A stretch of DNA of 64,000 nucleotides from Paraburkholderia sp. C35 (GTDB lineage: Bacteria; Pseudomonadota; Gammaproteobacteria; Burkholderiales; Burkholderiaceae): positions 1 to 64,000 of the forward strand of contig NZ_QBUY01000045.1 of assembly GCF_003121405.1 (NCBI RefSeq), in the 5' to 3' direction. Numbering within the stretch: position 1 is the first letter of the stretch; each line of letters begins with the position of its first letter. Positions 1 to 9,250 of this stretch are shown here, in pieces. A program made the translations under genes and the position numbers. The notes beneath the pieces were generated by a model. It saw only the letters and a program-made list of their open reading frames with translations, was not told the origin of the DNA and searched no databases.

Positions 1-462
1 GTTGCCCCTGTGCGGGGCGGCACCTACTTTTCTTTGCCGCGGCAAAGAAAAGTAGGCAAAAGAAAGCCGCTAACACCACCCACTCCGGTCCTTGCCTGCG
101 GGTCCCCAGCCGGTCCTATCCTTCACATGGCATCCTTCCTGCTGATGCCCGTTGCCAGCGCTCTTTAAGGGCGCATCACCCGCTTCAAGCACCCGCGTCT
201 AGCGGGCCTTACCAGTTCGGCCCAGGCCGCCCAGGTGGCAAATGCGGGTCGCTGCCGCTTGATGCACTACGGGTGATTGAAGCGGGGTAGGCGCATATTC
301 GAAGCGTGAGCAACGAGCATGAAGAAGGGAGATGTCGTGTGAGGTATAGGACCGGTTGGGGGCCCGCAGGCAACAACTAGCATTGGCGGTGTTAGCCCGC
401 TTTCTTTGCTTACTTTCTTTGCGGCGGCAAAGAAAGTAAGTGCCGCCCCGCACAGGGGCAAC
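1..462. repeat. Long imperfect inverted repeat with nested palindromes
   Basis: The first 22 bases are the exact reverse complement of bases 441-462. Similarity continues inward, with mismatches, to about 197 on the left and 265 on the right, leaving a centre of roughly 70 bp. Each arm carries its own palindrome just inside the end: 23-56 is a perfect 17+17 hairpin with no loop, and 409-422/427-440 is a 14+14 hairpin with a 4-base loop. I see no transposase or credible coding sequence inside; the short open frames here follow the repeat symmetry. From memory, this kind of intergenic repeat is common in Paraburkholderia, but I could not check copy number. The left arm may extend beyond the window. 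No gene is visible up to 518. Confidence 0.8.
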
Positions 463-518
463 GCTAGCAAACCACTAACAAAAAGCGGACGCCCCCACCA
501 GCCAAACAGCCAAACAAC

Positions 519-1718
519 TCAACCCAACACCAACACAAAAAAACCATCCCGCGCAACAACGCGCCCCTTCGAAACCACAAGCTTCCGAGCAGGCCTCACA
601 GCAACCGCATGCGCGACACTCTCAGCCTCAACCAGCACGAGATCCGCGCGCGCCCCAGCAAAAAGCCCATAATCCGCAAACCCACACCCACGCGCCGCAG
701 CACCACTCACGAGATCAAACGCACCAGCAATGGCATCATCGCGCCGCAAGTCATACCGCATCGCGATGAACATCGCCCGCTCCAACATATCCGGCGACCC
801 GAACGGATTCCACGTATCGCGGATACCGTCATTGCCGCCGAACAGCGTCACACCCTTGTCGATACACGCAGCAAACGGCGGCACAGGCACAGAAGCCGGA
901 CCCGTCGTGCACAGCGCGACATCCAGCACGGCAAGACGCTCAAGCAGTACATCACGTTCGCGCGCCGCAAGCGCACCCAGACAAAATGCATGGCTGATCA
1001 CAACGCGACCCTGCATGCCAAGCGCCTCGACACGGTCGAGCAGCAACTTCATCGTGAATGCGCCAATCTCGGCAGGCTCGTGCAGATGAATATCGATGGG
1101 TTTCTGATGCCGCGACGCAAGATCGAAGGTTGCATTGAGCGACGCCACAGGATCGCCGTCGATCAGCGCCGGATCCAGCGCACCAAGCACGTCGGCGCCC
1201 GCGCGCAACGCGTCGTCGAGCAGCGTCACCGTGCCCGCGCGCGTCAGCATGCCCGATTGCGGAAACGCGACAATCTGCATGTCGAGCACGTCGCGCAACG
1301 CATCGCGCGTGGTCTGCACGCCTTCGAGATGCTTCAGCCCCGCACTGGTGTCGATATCGACGTGCGTGCGCAACCGCGTCGTACCCATCTGCAGGAAAGC
1401 ACGCGATAGAGCGAGAGATGCAGCCGCCGCATCGTGTCCGCTTTCCGCGCGGAAGCGGCGCTCGTTTTCGATGCGGTCGGTCAGCTTCGGTCCAACCTCG
1501 TTGCGATACCAGCGCATGCCCCACATCGTCTTGTCGAGATGCGTGTGGCCTTCGACGAAGCCAGGCAACAGCAACGCGCCGTCGGCGTGCTCGCGCGTCG
1601 CGTCCTGCCCGGCCTGCACATCGGGACCGATCGCCTCGATACGGCCATCGACGATAGACACATTCACGCGTGTGCCGTCTGGCAGACGGGCGTCGGTGAT
1701 CAACAGCGGTTTTGTCAT
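519..1718 (-). CDS. Amidohydrolase of the cytosine deaminase type
   Basis: This is a cytoplasmic metal-dependent hydrolase of about 399 residues, the usual length for the cytosine deaminase/AtzC-like group. It has the N-terminal metal motif HTHLDK (H58, H60), the DIHLHE strand near 210, an ISHAF segment and the GNDGIRDTWNP segment near 300, all characteristic of that group. The substrate is probably an aminated ring or cyclic amide; cytosine itself is not proven. The ATG has a GGAG about 7 bases upstream. The gene overlaps the upstream membrane-protein gene by 4 bases, so the two are probably translationally coupled. The last residues (a hydrophobic FFVLVLG end) look slightly unusual. Confidence 0.8.
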   Translation of the reverse strand: MTKPLLITDARLPDGTRVNVSIVDGRIEAIGPDVQAGQDATREHADGALLLPGFVEGHTHLDKTMWGMRWYRNEVGPKLTDRIENERRFRAESGHDAAAASLALSRAFLQMGTTRLRTHVDIDTSAGLKHLEGVQTTRDALRDVLDMQIVAFPQSGMLTRAGTVTLLDDALRAGADVLGALDPALIDGDPVASLNATFDLASRHQKPIDIHLHEPAEIGAFTMKLLLDRVEALGMQGRVVISHAFCLGALAARERDVLLERLAVLDVALCTTGPASVPVPPFAACIDKGVTLFGGNDGIRDTWNPFGSPDMLERAMFIAMRYDLRRDDAIAGAFDLVSGAAARGCGFADYGLFAGARADLVLVEAESVAHAVAVRPARKLVVSKGRVVARDGFFVLVLG

Positions 1719-2350
1719 GCAGACTCCATGCTTTTTTCAGCGGCAATGCGTTTGAGACGGCGGCGCATCCACAGCGTCCAGAGCGAGAGCGATCCATACA
1801 CGCCCCAGCGCAACGCAGTGGAAATACGTACCGCCAGTTCTGCGTCGCTCAGGTTGGACACGACCCAGTAGCGCGCGAGGTTTTCTGCCGTCAGGCCGAT
1901 GCCCCAGACCATCGTCATCCACCGGATCGTCGCAACGAGAGTGGGCTGCTCGCGGTAGTGGCGCTCGAAATCGTCGAGGTTATCGCGAGACGTGCGCGAA
2001 GCCGTCGAACGCGCGAGATAGTAGACCATCGGCCTGCGCAACAGCAGCGACAGCAAAAACGTAATACCGATCACGCCCGCCACCATCGGATCTTCCAGCG
2101 CACGCCGATGCTCGCTACGATCGATCAGCGCCCATGCCAGCAGTGGCACGATCCCCGCCAGCACGATCGCACTCATTGCGTCGAAGTGCTGCGAGTGATA
2201 CAGATCCCACGCGATCCACGCGATCAGTGGCGCAGCCGACGCGGCAAGCGCGCCCGTCGTGCCCCATACCGGCAGTGCGAGCCGGTACGCGAGCCACGGC
2301 AGCGCGATATTGACGACCATCGCAGACAGGTATCGGTACGGAACCTTCAT
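1715..2350 (-). CDS. VC0807-like multi-pass membrane protein
   Basis: The protein has 211 residues and several hydrophobic segments: one near 10-30, two between 45 and 80, one near 100-115, and a pair toward the C-terminus, which ends in a basic tail. It resembles the VC0807 family of small inner-membrane proteins, whose function is unknown to me. I chose the ATG at 2350 because GAGGG lies just upstream and the membrane segments begin right after it; the longer open frame adds 52 residues that do not look like protein. It is the first gene of a two-gene operon with the amidohydrolase (4-base overlap). A role in moving the substrate of that enzyme is only a guess from position. Confidence 0.65.
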   Translation of the reverse strand: MKVPYRYLSAMVVNIALPWLAYRLALPVWGTTGALAASAAPLIAWIAWDLYHSQHFDAMSAIVLAGIVPLLAWALIDRSEHRRALEDPMVAGVIGITFLLSLLLRRPMVYYLARSTASRTSRDNLDDFERHYREQPTLVATIRWMTMVWGIGLTAENLARYWVVSNLSDAELAVRISTALRWGVYGSLSLWTLWMRRRLKRIAAEKSMESA

Positions 2351-2461
2351 ATGCCCTCGGTGGCAGACGCTGCTTGATACGTGCTTGCTACGTGCGTGCG
2401 TAGTGTCGCATATCGGCCGGAATGGGCAAATCGATGCGATGGCGCAAGGCGCCGCCGCATG

Positions 2462-2497
2462 AAAAAACGGCGGGCGCCTATACAGCGCCCGCCGTTT
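2462..2497 (-). terminator. Rho-independent terminator
   Basis: Arms at 2465-2477 and 2485-2497 form a perfect 13-bp GC-rich stem with a 7-base loop. On the minus strand a run of T follows. It lies 32 bases past the stop of the ferritin-like gene, so it should end that transcript and insulate the membrane protein/amidohydrolase operon. Confidence 0.9.
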
Positions 2498-2528
2498 GCA
2501 TCTCACGCGTGTTGCAGCCGATACGCGC

Positions 2529-3497
2529 CTACACCAGCGGCAAGGTCTGCCTGTCCAGCGTCGGCTTCATGAGCGGCGTGAGCGCAGCGAAAATATGCTG
2601 GCTCTGTGCGTCGTCGATCACGCTGGTAAGCAGCGACCGGAAACGCGGCTCTTCGACACCGGATACGATGTATTGCCAGCGGTAAGCGTCGAGCATCGCC
2701 GCGTGCACATCGGCGATTTCCTCGTGCTGCAGCGTGCGAGCGATATGCTCGCAGAAGTATCCGGCGTCCTGCTTCGCCTGCATCTGCACCACGCCATCGA
2801 CACCCGCCACCAGCGCGATCAGATCGTCGACGGCGGCGTCGCGTTCGTGCTTGCCGAGCTTCGCGTCCTCGCGCATCCATTCGAGTTCATCGATGATCGC
2901 GTGCTGCGATTCTTCCTTCCAGTGATACATGAACACGTCCTTGAACAGCGGCGAGAGCGTGTCGTCGGCTTCGATGCTTTGGCGGTAATGTACCTGCGAG
3001 AAGATTTCGATGAAGCACGTCAGCGCGAGAATCGCCCACGTCGATTTGCCGAGCACGAAGACAGCGATATCGTCGGCGTCGGGCAGGAAGCGGTAGCCCG
3101 CCGGCATATCGGCGCCCGCGAGCAACTCGATGCGGCGGAACAGCTCCTGGTGCTTCAGTTCTTCATCCGTGAGACGCACGACAGCTTCGAGCGCGATCTG
3201 GTCGCCAAGGGCATGATCGCGTCCCAGCTCAAGCATCTTCGCGCCGATAAAGCGCTCGACCAGCTTGAACATGTTCGCGTAGGTGCGGCCTTGCACCTGC
3301 GAATAGAAACGCTTTTCGTCGGCCGTGAGAAACGGCAGGCGATACACCTGCGACAGACCATCCGGCAGGAACTTCTGATCGATATCGAGTGTGCGTCCGC
3401 GAATCACGTCATTGTCGATATCCCAGCGGATCCGCTTGGACACTTCGACACATTTCGCGTAGCGATGGGAAGGCAGTTGATACTCTACAGCTTGCAT
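2529..3497 (-). CDS. Ferritin-like diiron protein
   Basis: A soluble helical protein of 322 residues. It contains EELKHQE and, about 100 residues later, EESQHA: the paired E-x2-H helices that hold a diiron centre in ferritin-like and AurF-type oxygenases. The substrate is unknown. The ATG at 3497 is preceded by AGGAG at good spacing; the extra 74 codons further upstream lack protein character. It stands alone between a terminator and the hydrolase-regulator gene. It could be a small oxygenase or an oxidative-stress protein; the sequence does not decide between them. Confidence 0.7.
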   Translation of the reverse strand: MQAVEYQLPSHRYAKCVEVSKRIRWDIDNDVIRGRTLDIDQKFLPDGLSQVYRLPFLTADEKRFYSQVQGRTYANMFKLVERFIGAKMLELGRDHALGDQIALEAVVRLTDEELKHQELFRRIELLAGADMPAGYRFLPDADDIAVFVLGKSTWAILALTCFIEIFSQVHYRQSIEADDTLSPLFKDVFMYHWKEESQHAIIDELEWMREDAKLGKHERDAAVDDLIALVAGVDGVVQMQAKQDAGYFCEHIARTLQHEEIADVHAAMLDAYRWQYIVSGVEEPRFRSLLTSVIDDAQSQHIFAALTPLMKPTLDRQTLPLV

Positions 3498-3738
3498 CTG
3501 TGAACTCCTGACGGCATAAGGGCAGTGGGGTAGCGCCGTAAGAAGAACGAAGAGAGACGGCGCTGACTCAAAGCGCAACGCTGCGGCAGGTGGGGCGCCG
3601 TGGCGAAACGCTGAGGCTATTGTCGGCAGCGGCGTGCGAGCAGGCATGAGACGCCAGTCCCGGTGTGTGCCGTGAGCACGGCGGCAAACCGGGAAAAACC
3701 GGGACATGCGCCCCGGCATGCGTAAAAACGCGGGAATG

Positions 3739-4824
3739 TCAGGCGGCGGGCGCGTCGAAGCCGGCCTTGCGCGCCATCACGATGGCCTGCGCGCGGCTTT
3801 CCACTTCGAGCTTCGCAAAGATATTCGTGATGTGATTGCGCACGGTCTTTTCCGACAGACCGAGCCGCGCCGCAATCTGCGCATTGTCCCGGCCACCCGC
3901 GATCAGTTCGACGATCTCGCGCTCGCGGCGCGTCAAGGTCGAGAACACGGAGTCGGCGTGCGGACCTGCTGGCAGGAAGGCACGCACTTCATCGCGCCAG
4001 CGCTGCCATGCGCTCTCGGATTCCAGCGTCAGATGATTGTCGCTTTCGAGCGGCACGAAGCGTGCATTCGGAATCAGGCTCGCCAGCAGCCGGCTTTCCT
4101 CGAACGGCACACGCGCGTCGCGCACGGCATGCAGCACGAGCGTCGGACATTGCACATGCGGCAGCAGATCGACCACGTCGATGCTGTTGAACACGCGCAT
4201 GATGCGCGCGGCGTTCGGTGGCGTGGTTGAAATGCGTTCGAGCTCGTTGAACCAGTGGTGCTGCTCGGGTGTGCCGCCCGGAATGAACTGCGTGGTGAAG
4301 AACTGGCGGAATGCGGGGTTGTGCTGGCCCCAACCGATTTCAGCCAGCCTTGCGAGTGTCTCGGCTTCGTCGCGTGCCTGGTCGGTGCGCGAGCGCACCA
4401 GCCGTCCGCGTGCGTAGCCGCCGTGCAGGATCAGATGCGAGACGCGCTCCGGAAACGCCACGGCATAGCTGATCGCAATCGACGCACCTTGCGAGATGCC
4501 CAGCAGCGCAAAGCGGTCGACACCGCTCGCATTGATCACGGCGATGAGATCCTGTTTCCAGGCGTCGAATGAAATATCGGCAACGTCGTGATCGGACAGG
4601 CCGCAGCCACGCTGATCGTAGCGGATCAGCGTATGTTCGCGGCACGTCTCCTCGATCATGTGGCTCCACACCGGGCTGGCGAGATCGAATTCCAGATGGC
4701 TCAGCCAGTTCGCGGCCTTGACGATGGGCGTGCCGCTGCCGCACGTTGCGTAGGCGATGCGCGCGCCGTCGTGTGCGGTGCACAGCCGGATCTGCTGCCT
4801 GCACTTCGGGGCGGTCGCTGACAT
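3739..4824 (-). CDS. Alpha/beta-hydrolase fused to LuxR-type HTH
   Basis: A 361-residue two-domain protein. Residues about 20-280 are an alpha/beta-hydrolase with the nucleophile elbow GISQG (S111), an RYDQRGCGLS strand and a late ESDNHLT segment that carries the likely catalytic histidine. Residues about 295-350 are a LuxR/GerE helix-turn-helix (LTRREREIVELIAGG...KTVRNHITNIFAKL). The hydrolase half may act as a ligand sensor or a true enzyme; the triad looks intact. Putting the DNA-binding module on the enzyme suggests a one-component regulator. The ATG has GGGAGG 6 bases upstream. No obvious target gene is adjacent; the ferritin-like gene is next downstream, 240 bp away. Confidence 0.85.
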   Translation of the reverse strand: MSATAPKCRQQIRLCTAHDGARIAYATCGSGTPIVKAANWLSHLEFDLASPVWSHMIEETCREHTLIRYDQRGCGLSDHDVADISFDAWKQDLIAVINASGVDRFALLGISQGASIAISYAVAFPERVSHLILHGGYARGRLVRSRTDQARDEAETLARLAEIGWGQHNPAFRQFFTTQFIPGGTPEQHHWFNELERISTTPPNAARIMRVFNSIDVVDLLPHVQCPTLVLHAVRDARVPFEESRLLASLIPNARFVPLESDNHLTLESESAWQRWRDEVRAFLPAGPHADSVFSTLTRREREIVELIAGGRDNAQIAARLGLSEKTVRNHITNIFAKLEVESRAQAIVMARKAGFDAPAA

Positions 4825-5027
4825 GTGCCTCCCGGCGGCGATGGGAAAAAGCGCACGTCAGCTTGCAGACTGCATGACGTGTGCTTTCACTCAGCTTATC
4901 ACCGCGTGCGGGCTTTGCCGCATGCTTGTGCAGACAAACGACGCGACATCGCGAGCGCGCCGCGCGAACGTATGAAGTGCCTGGTGCATTCGCCTGTGGG
5001 AGGCATTGCTCATTCCAGGTCTTGGAT

Positions 5028-6926
5028 TCAGGCGCCGATGCTGCGAGGGGTCTTTTCGACGACAGGCGCGGCTGTCGCGCAAGCCGCCTGGACGCACTGG
5101 CTGACGAGATCGCTGAACGTATTGGCGTTGTGCGTGCCGCTCAACGCGCCGACTTCATCGACGCGTTCGGACTGCCCGCCAATGCCGACGATCAGTTGCG
5201 CGCCCGGCGCGCGTTCGCGAATGCGGCGCAACAGGTTGCGCAGATAGGGCGGTGCTTCAGGCGCATCGAGCGTCACCACGCACACGATGGCCGTACCGTC
5301 GATGTCGAGTGTCTCGGCATGGCCGCGGCGCAGTTGCGTGTAGCTGGTCGTGACGGGCGTGAAGCCGCGCCGCGTGAGCAGTTGCACGGCGATGGCCGTC
5401 GTCACTTCATCGAACGCGCCGCGTCCCGCCACGCAGATCACATGCTGCCGCGCGGCGTCGTCGGCCAATATGGTGGGCGGCGCATCGCCGGCACTGGCGT
5501 CGGGCTTGTCTTCCGGCAAGCCTTCGAACTGCTCCAGGTTTTCGACGATATCGAGCAAGGTCTCGTTCATGCGGGCGAGCTGTTCGGGCGCGAACACGCC
5601 GCGCAGCGTGTCGTTGCGCGCGAGCCGCAAGCCTTCGCGCGCCACGTCGTCGTAATAGCGCGTGAGGGGCATGTCCCGCAGGAACCGGTCGGCCTGCACG
5701 ATGGCCTCGTGCGGATCGTCGGCGAGCAGGCGCTGATAGAAGTTCTGCGCGGGCGTGAGCGCGGGCTGATCGCCTAGCAGCACGGTCAGGAATTTCAGGC
5801 GCTCCGCGTAACGGCCGAGCGTGACGAGGCACAGCGTGAGCGGCGTCGACAGCACGAGGCCGATCGGCCCCCACAGCCAGCTCCAGAAAATCGCCGCCAC
5901 GACCACGGCGAGCGGCGACAGTCCCGAACTATGTCCGTACAGCAGCGGCTCGACCACCTGACCCGCGATGACATCCATGCTCACGAACAGCACGATCGTC
6001 CACACGGCCATGGTCCACTGCGGCTGGATGGCGGCGGCAAGAATCACGGCCAGCAGCCCGGCGATCCACGTGCCGATGTAGGGCACGAAGCGCAGCAGCG
6101 CGGTCAGCACGCCGAACAGCAACGCGCCCGGCACGCCGATGATCGCGAGGCCGATCGCGATGGTCGCGCCCGCGCCGAGGTTCACGCCGAGTTGCGCGAC
6201 GAAGTAGCGCGACAGGCGGCTCGCGGCATCGTTGATGGCGGTAGTGGTGCGGTGCAGGTCGCGCGCGCCGAACAGACGGATCAGGCGGTCGCGCAGGTCT
6301 TCGCGCTGCAGCAGGATGAAGATGGTCACGACCAGCACGATGAACATCGTCTCGAGCGGCCCGACGACGGGAGAAAACACGCGCTGCGCCAGTTCCAGCG
6401 GCGAAGGAATCGGTTCGTGCACTTCGACAGGCAAGGGCGCGGCGGCGGTCGGTTTCTGCGAGCGGCCGGCTTCGTGCGGGGCGGGCGGGCGCTCGGGCGC
6501 GACGCGCGCCAGCGCAGTGGCGGCACGCGACAGCAGCGCATCGGCGCGTCCGACGGTTTTCTCCTGCACGGTCTCGACCTTGCGCTCGACGGCCGCCTGG
6601 TATTGCGGCAGCGAGCCGGCCAGTTGCGCGACCTGTGCGCCGATTAGCGTGCTGACAGCGAGCAGCGTGACGACGGCGCTGAGCACGGCCACAAAAATCG
6701 TCGGCAACTGGCCGAAGTGCAGCCGGCGCAACAGGCCGACGAGCGGCGCGAGCAGAAAGCTCAGCAGCACGGCGAGCGTAATCGGGATCAGCACTTCACG
6801 CGCAAAGTACAGCCCGCTCACGACCACCACGAAGGTAATCACGGAGGTCAGGCCGTGCAGCCCCGGTGTACCCGGCGGGTACACGCGGTTGGGGGACGGG
6901 CGGTGCGGGGGAAGCGGAAGTTTCAT
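5028..6926 (-). CDS. AI-2E/PerM-family membrane protein with C-terminal cytoplasmic domain
   Basis: A 632-residue inner-membrane protein. Residues about 20-390 are the PerM/TqsA (UPF0118) fold: paired N-terminal membrane helices, a polar region around 75-185, then the helix bundle ending near the GPIGLVLSTPLTLCLVTLGRY motif. Family members move small molecules or ions; the AI-2 label comes from E. coli TqsA and should not be read as proof of quorum-signal export. The last 240 residues are soluble and include a Rossmann-like stretch (ICVAGRGAFDE...LIVGIGGQS), weakly like a cobalamin-binding fold but without the DxHxxG motif. The start at 6926 was chosen from the family N-terminus (MKLPLPPHRP). 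Confidence 0.85.
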   Translation of the reverse strand: MKLPLPPHRPSPNRVYPPGTPGLHGLTSVITFVVVVSGLYFAREVLIPITLAVLLSFLLAPLVGLLRRLHFGQLPTIFVAVLSAVVTLLAVSTLIGAQVAQLAGSLPQYQAAVERKVETVQEKTVGRADALLSRAATALARVAPERPPAPHEAGRSQKPTAAAPLPVEVHEPIPSPLELAQRVFSPVVGPLETMFIVLVVTIFILLQREDLRDRLIRLFGARDLHRTTTAINDAASRLSRYFVAQLGVNLGAGATIAIGLAIIGVPGALLFGVLTALLRFVPYIGTWIAGLLAVILAAAIQPQWTMAVWTIVLFVSMDVIAGQVVEPLLYGHSSGLSPLAVVVAAIFWSWLWGPIGLVLSTPLTLCLVTLGRYAERLKFLTVLLGDQPALTPAQNFYQRLLADDPHEAIVQADRFLRDMPLTRYYDDVAREGLRLARNDTLRGVFAPEQLARMNETLLDIVENLEQFEGLPEDKPDASAGDAPPTILADDAARQHVICVAGRGAFDEVTTAIAVQLLTRRGFTPVTTSYTQLRRGHAETLDIDGTAIVCVVTLDAPEAPPYLRNLLRRIRERAPGAQLIVGIGGQSERVDEVGALSGTHNANTFSDLVSQCVQAACATAAPVVEKTPRSIGA

Positions 6927-7182
6927 GACCTCGTGTGCCGTGACGGCGTGCCATTCGAGACAGGGGCAGCCATTGTAAGCAAGACGCAGACCTGGACACA
7001 GAAACGGACGGCGCAGGCGGTGCCGTGTGCGTGCGCGTCGGCGTGTCAATTCAGTGTATCAACTGGATCGGGCCGCCGCGTCTCGCGGCAGGGGAATGGT
7101 AAGGCGCGCATAATCCTCAGATTGGCCTGGTCGGATTGTGGATCAGGTTGCAAATGAGTGAACCATTTATAAGGATGACGGC

Positions 7183-8712
7183 ATGCGCCGCGCGAGCGGA
7201 ATCGACCTTGCATTGAATGTTCGTCCACAAGGCATGCCGCTGCAGCGCTGGCTTTATGGCGAACTGCGCGCAGCCATTCTCGACGGACGGCTGGGGCCGG
7301 GCGCGCGTCTGCCCGCCACGCGCGAGCTTGCCGTGCGTCACGGCGTATCACGCGGCACAGTGCTCGGTGTGTTCGCGCAACTCGCGGCGGAAGGGTATCT
7401 GTCGGGCGCGGTCGGACGGGGCAGCTTCGTGGCGAGCGAGTTGCCCGATGGACGTTTCGAATCCGCGCCCGTTGCCACGGCCACTGCCGCCGCGGCCGCG
7501 CCGCGTGCGCGCAGACAGGCGGGCGGGCGCGGCAATGATGGCATTGGCCTGTCCGCGCGCGGGCGGCGGCTGGCGCGCAGCGCGTTTGCCGTCGACGGGC
7601 GTTCGTTTCCGTCGCGCGCGTTCCGGCCGAGCCAGCCCGATTTGGAGTCGTTTCCGTTTGCGTTGTGGGCGCGCGTCGCGGCACGCCGCTCGCGGCTGTC
7701 GAATCGCTCGATACTCGCCGATGGCGAAGCGCAAGGGTATCGGCCGCTGCGTGAGGCAATCGCCGATCATGTGCGTGTCACGCGCGGGATTGCGTGCACG
7801 TCGGACCACGTTGCGATTGTCGGCAGCGCGCAGCAGGTGACCGATCTGGCGGCGCGTCTCTGGCTCGATCCCGGCGACACGGCGTGGCTGGAAGACCCCG
7901 GTTACCCAGGCGCGCGGCTCGTGCTCGAAGCGGCGGGTGCACGCATCGCCGCCGTGCCCGTCGATACCAACGGGATAGACGTGGCCGCGGGCCGCGCGCT
8001 CGCGCCTGAGGCGCGGCTCGCTTATGTCACGGCTGGGCGGCAGGCGCCGCTCGGTCCCGCGCTATCGCTGGAGCGGCGGCTCGCGCTGCTCGATTGGGCG
8101 CATACAGCTGGCGCGCTGGTGATCGAAGATGACTACGACAGCGAATATCGTTTCGAGGGCCGCCCGCTCGCCGCGCTAAAGAGCCTCGACGATGCAGGGC
8201 ACGTGATCTATTGCGGCACGTTCAGCAAGCTGCTGTTTCCCGCGCTGCGCATCGCGTATGCCGTGCTGCCCGAGCGTCTCGTCGATCCGTTCGTGGCGGC
8301 GTGGTCGCTGACGGGGCGGCATGTGCCGCTCGCTCAGCAGGCGACGCTGCATGCGTTCATGGCGGAGGGCCACGCGGGCCGCCACGTGCGGCGCATGCGC
8401 GAACTGTATGGCGAGCGTGCCGAAGCGCTCGCTGAAGCGGCTCGCCGCCATTGGACGGGCCTGCTCGCGCTGCCGCCCATCGTCGCGGGACTGGATGCGC
8501 CCGCGTTTCTGCCCGCCGGCACGGATGACGCGCTGGCCGCGCGGCTCGCCGCCGAAGCCGGCATCGAAACGCGCGCGCTGTCGTCCTACGCGGTCCAGCG
8601 CGCGGCGCCCGCCGGGCTGGTGCTGGGCTTTGCGAGCGTCGATGTCGACGAGATCGACGCGGGCGCGCGCACGCTGGCGCGCGTGCTGCAAAAGATGCTC
8701 TATCGAACCTGA
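7183..8712 (+). CDS. MocR/PdxR-type transcriptional regulator
   Basis: 509 residues in two domains. A GntR winged helix (about 15-85, with LPATRELAVRHGVSRGTVLGVF) is joined by an Ala/Arg-rich linker to a fold-type I aminotransferase-like domain (about 120-505). The PLP lysine is K349 in TFSKLLFP, and the DDYDSEYRF motif of the family is present. Such proteins bind PLP and often control vitamin B6, GABA or transport genes. The start has AAGGA upstream. It is transcribed away from the PerM-type gene, with 256 bp between them, and converges on the cupin gene. The target is unknown. Confidence 0.9.
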   Translation: MRRASGIDLALNVRPQGMPLQRWLYGELRAAILDGRLGPGARLPATRELAVRHGVSRGTVLGVFAQLAAEGYLSGAVGRGSFVASELPDGRFESAPVATATAAAAAPRARRQAGGRGNDGIGLSARGRRLARSAFAVDGRSFPSRAFRPSQPDLESFPFALWARVAARRSRLSNRSILADGEAQGYRPLREAIADHVRVTRGIACTSDHVAIVGSAQQVTDLAARLWLDPGDTAWLEDPGYPGARLVLEAAGARIAAVPVDTNGIDVAAGRALAPEARLAYVTAGRQAPLGPALSLERRLALLDWAHTAGALVIEDDYDSEYRFEGRPLAALKSLDDAGHVIYCGTFSKLLFPALRIAYAVLPERLVDPFVAAWSLTGRHVPLAQQATLHAFMAEGHAGRHVRRMRELYGERAEALAEAARRHWTGLLALPPIVAGLDAPAFLPAGTDDALAARLAAEAGIETRALSSYAVQRAAPAGLVLGFASVDVDEIDAGARTLARVLQKMLYRT

Positions 8713-8722
8713 AGCTAGCGGC

Positions 8723-9250
8723 TCACGGCGGCAGCACGAGTGGGCCGCAATTCGAATCGGTGACGAATACGGCTAGCAGTTTCGCGGGCTGGGTGGGGTC
8801 CGCATTCTCGACGAAATCGTGCAGGGTGCCGGGCGGCTCGAACCATGTCTGGCCGCTGTGATAGTCGATAGCCGGACCGCCGTCCAGACTCGAGCGCAGC
8901 GTGCCTGCGATCACATAAGCCGTGACTGCGCCCGGATGCCGATGCGCGCCCGTGAACCCACGCGGCGGAAAGTCCACCACGGCTGTTGTCACCGACTTGC
9001 CGGGCGCATTGGCGAGCGGCTCGCATGACAGCGTGCGCGACGACGATGCAGGCCGCTGCACTGCGACGCCTGACGGCGACGATGAAGCGTCGCTCAGCAA
9101 AGGCGCGCTGCACAGGGTATCGAGCCATTGCAGCGTGGGGCGCGTCGGCAGCGCCGCCAGCGGGGCGAGCGCGAGGACGGCGAGCGTGGCGGCTGTGCGC
9201 GCATGCCGGGCGTTCGCGCTGACCGTGCGGAACCGGTAAGCGGGACTCAT
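8723..9250 (-). CDS. Secreted or membrane-anchored cupin protein
   Basis: 175 residues. After a basic start there is a hydrophobic segment (residues 17-35), a signal peptide or anchor. The rest is a single cupin barrel with the metal motif GAHRHPGAVTAYVIAGTLRS and the second motif PGTLHDFVENADPTQPAKLLAVFV. No enzyme activity can be assigned. It is the second gene of an operon: its start overlaps the epimerase stop by 4 bases. Cupins of this kind with an NAD-dependent epimerase are common in stress and detoxification operons, but that is context, not proof. Confidence 0.75.
   Translation of the reverse strand: MSPAYRFRTVSANARHARTAATLAVLALAPLAALPTRPTLQWLDTLCSAPLLSDASSSPSGVAVQRPASSSRTLSCEPLANAPGKSVTTAVVDFPPRGFTGAHRHPGAVTAYVIAGTLRSSLDGGPAIDYHSGQTWFEPPGTLHDFVENADPTQPAKLLAVFVTDSNCGPLVLPP

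Noticed and set aside
199..470. Overlapping short open frames inside the left repeat
   Set aside because: They follow the inverted-repeat symmetry, lack ribosome sites and look like translated repeat.
5028..6926. Quorum-sensing AI-2 exporter
   Set aside because: The family name comes from one member; no luxS or AI-2 genes are near, so only a PerM-type membrane protein is claimed.
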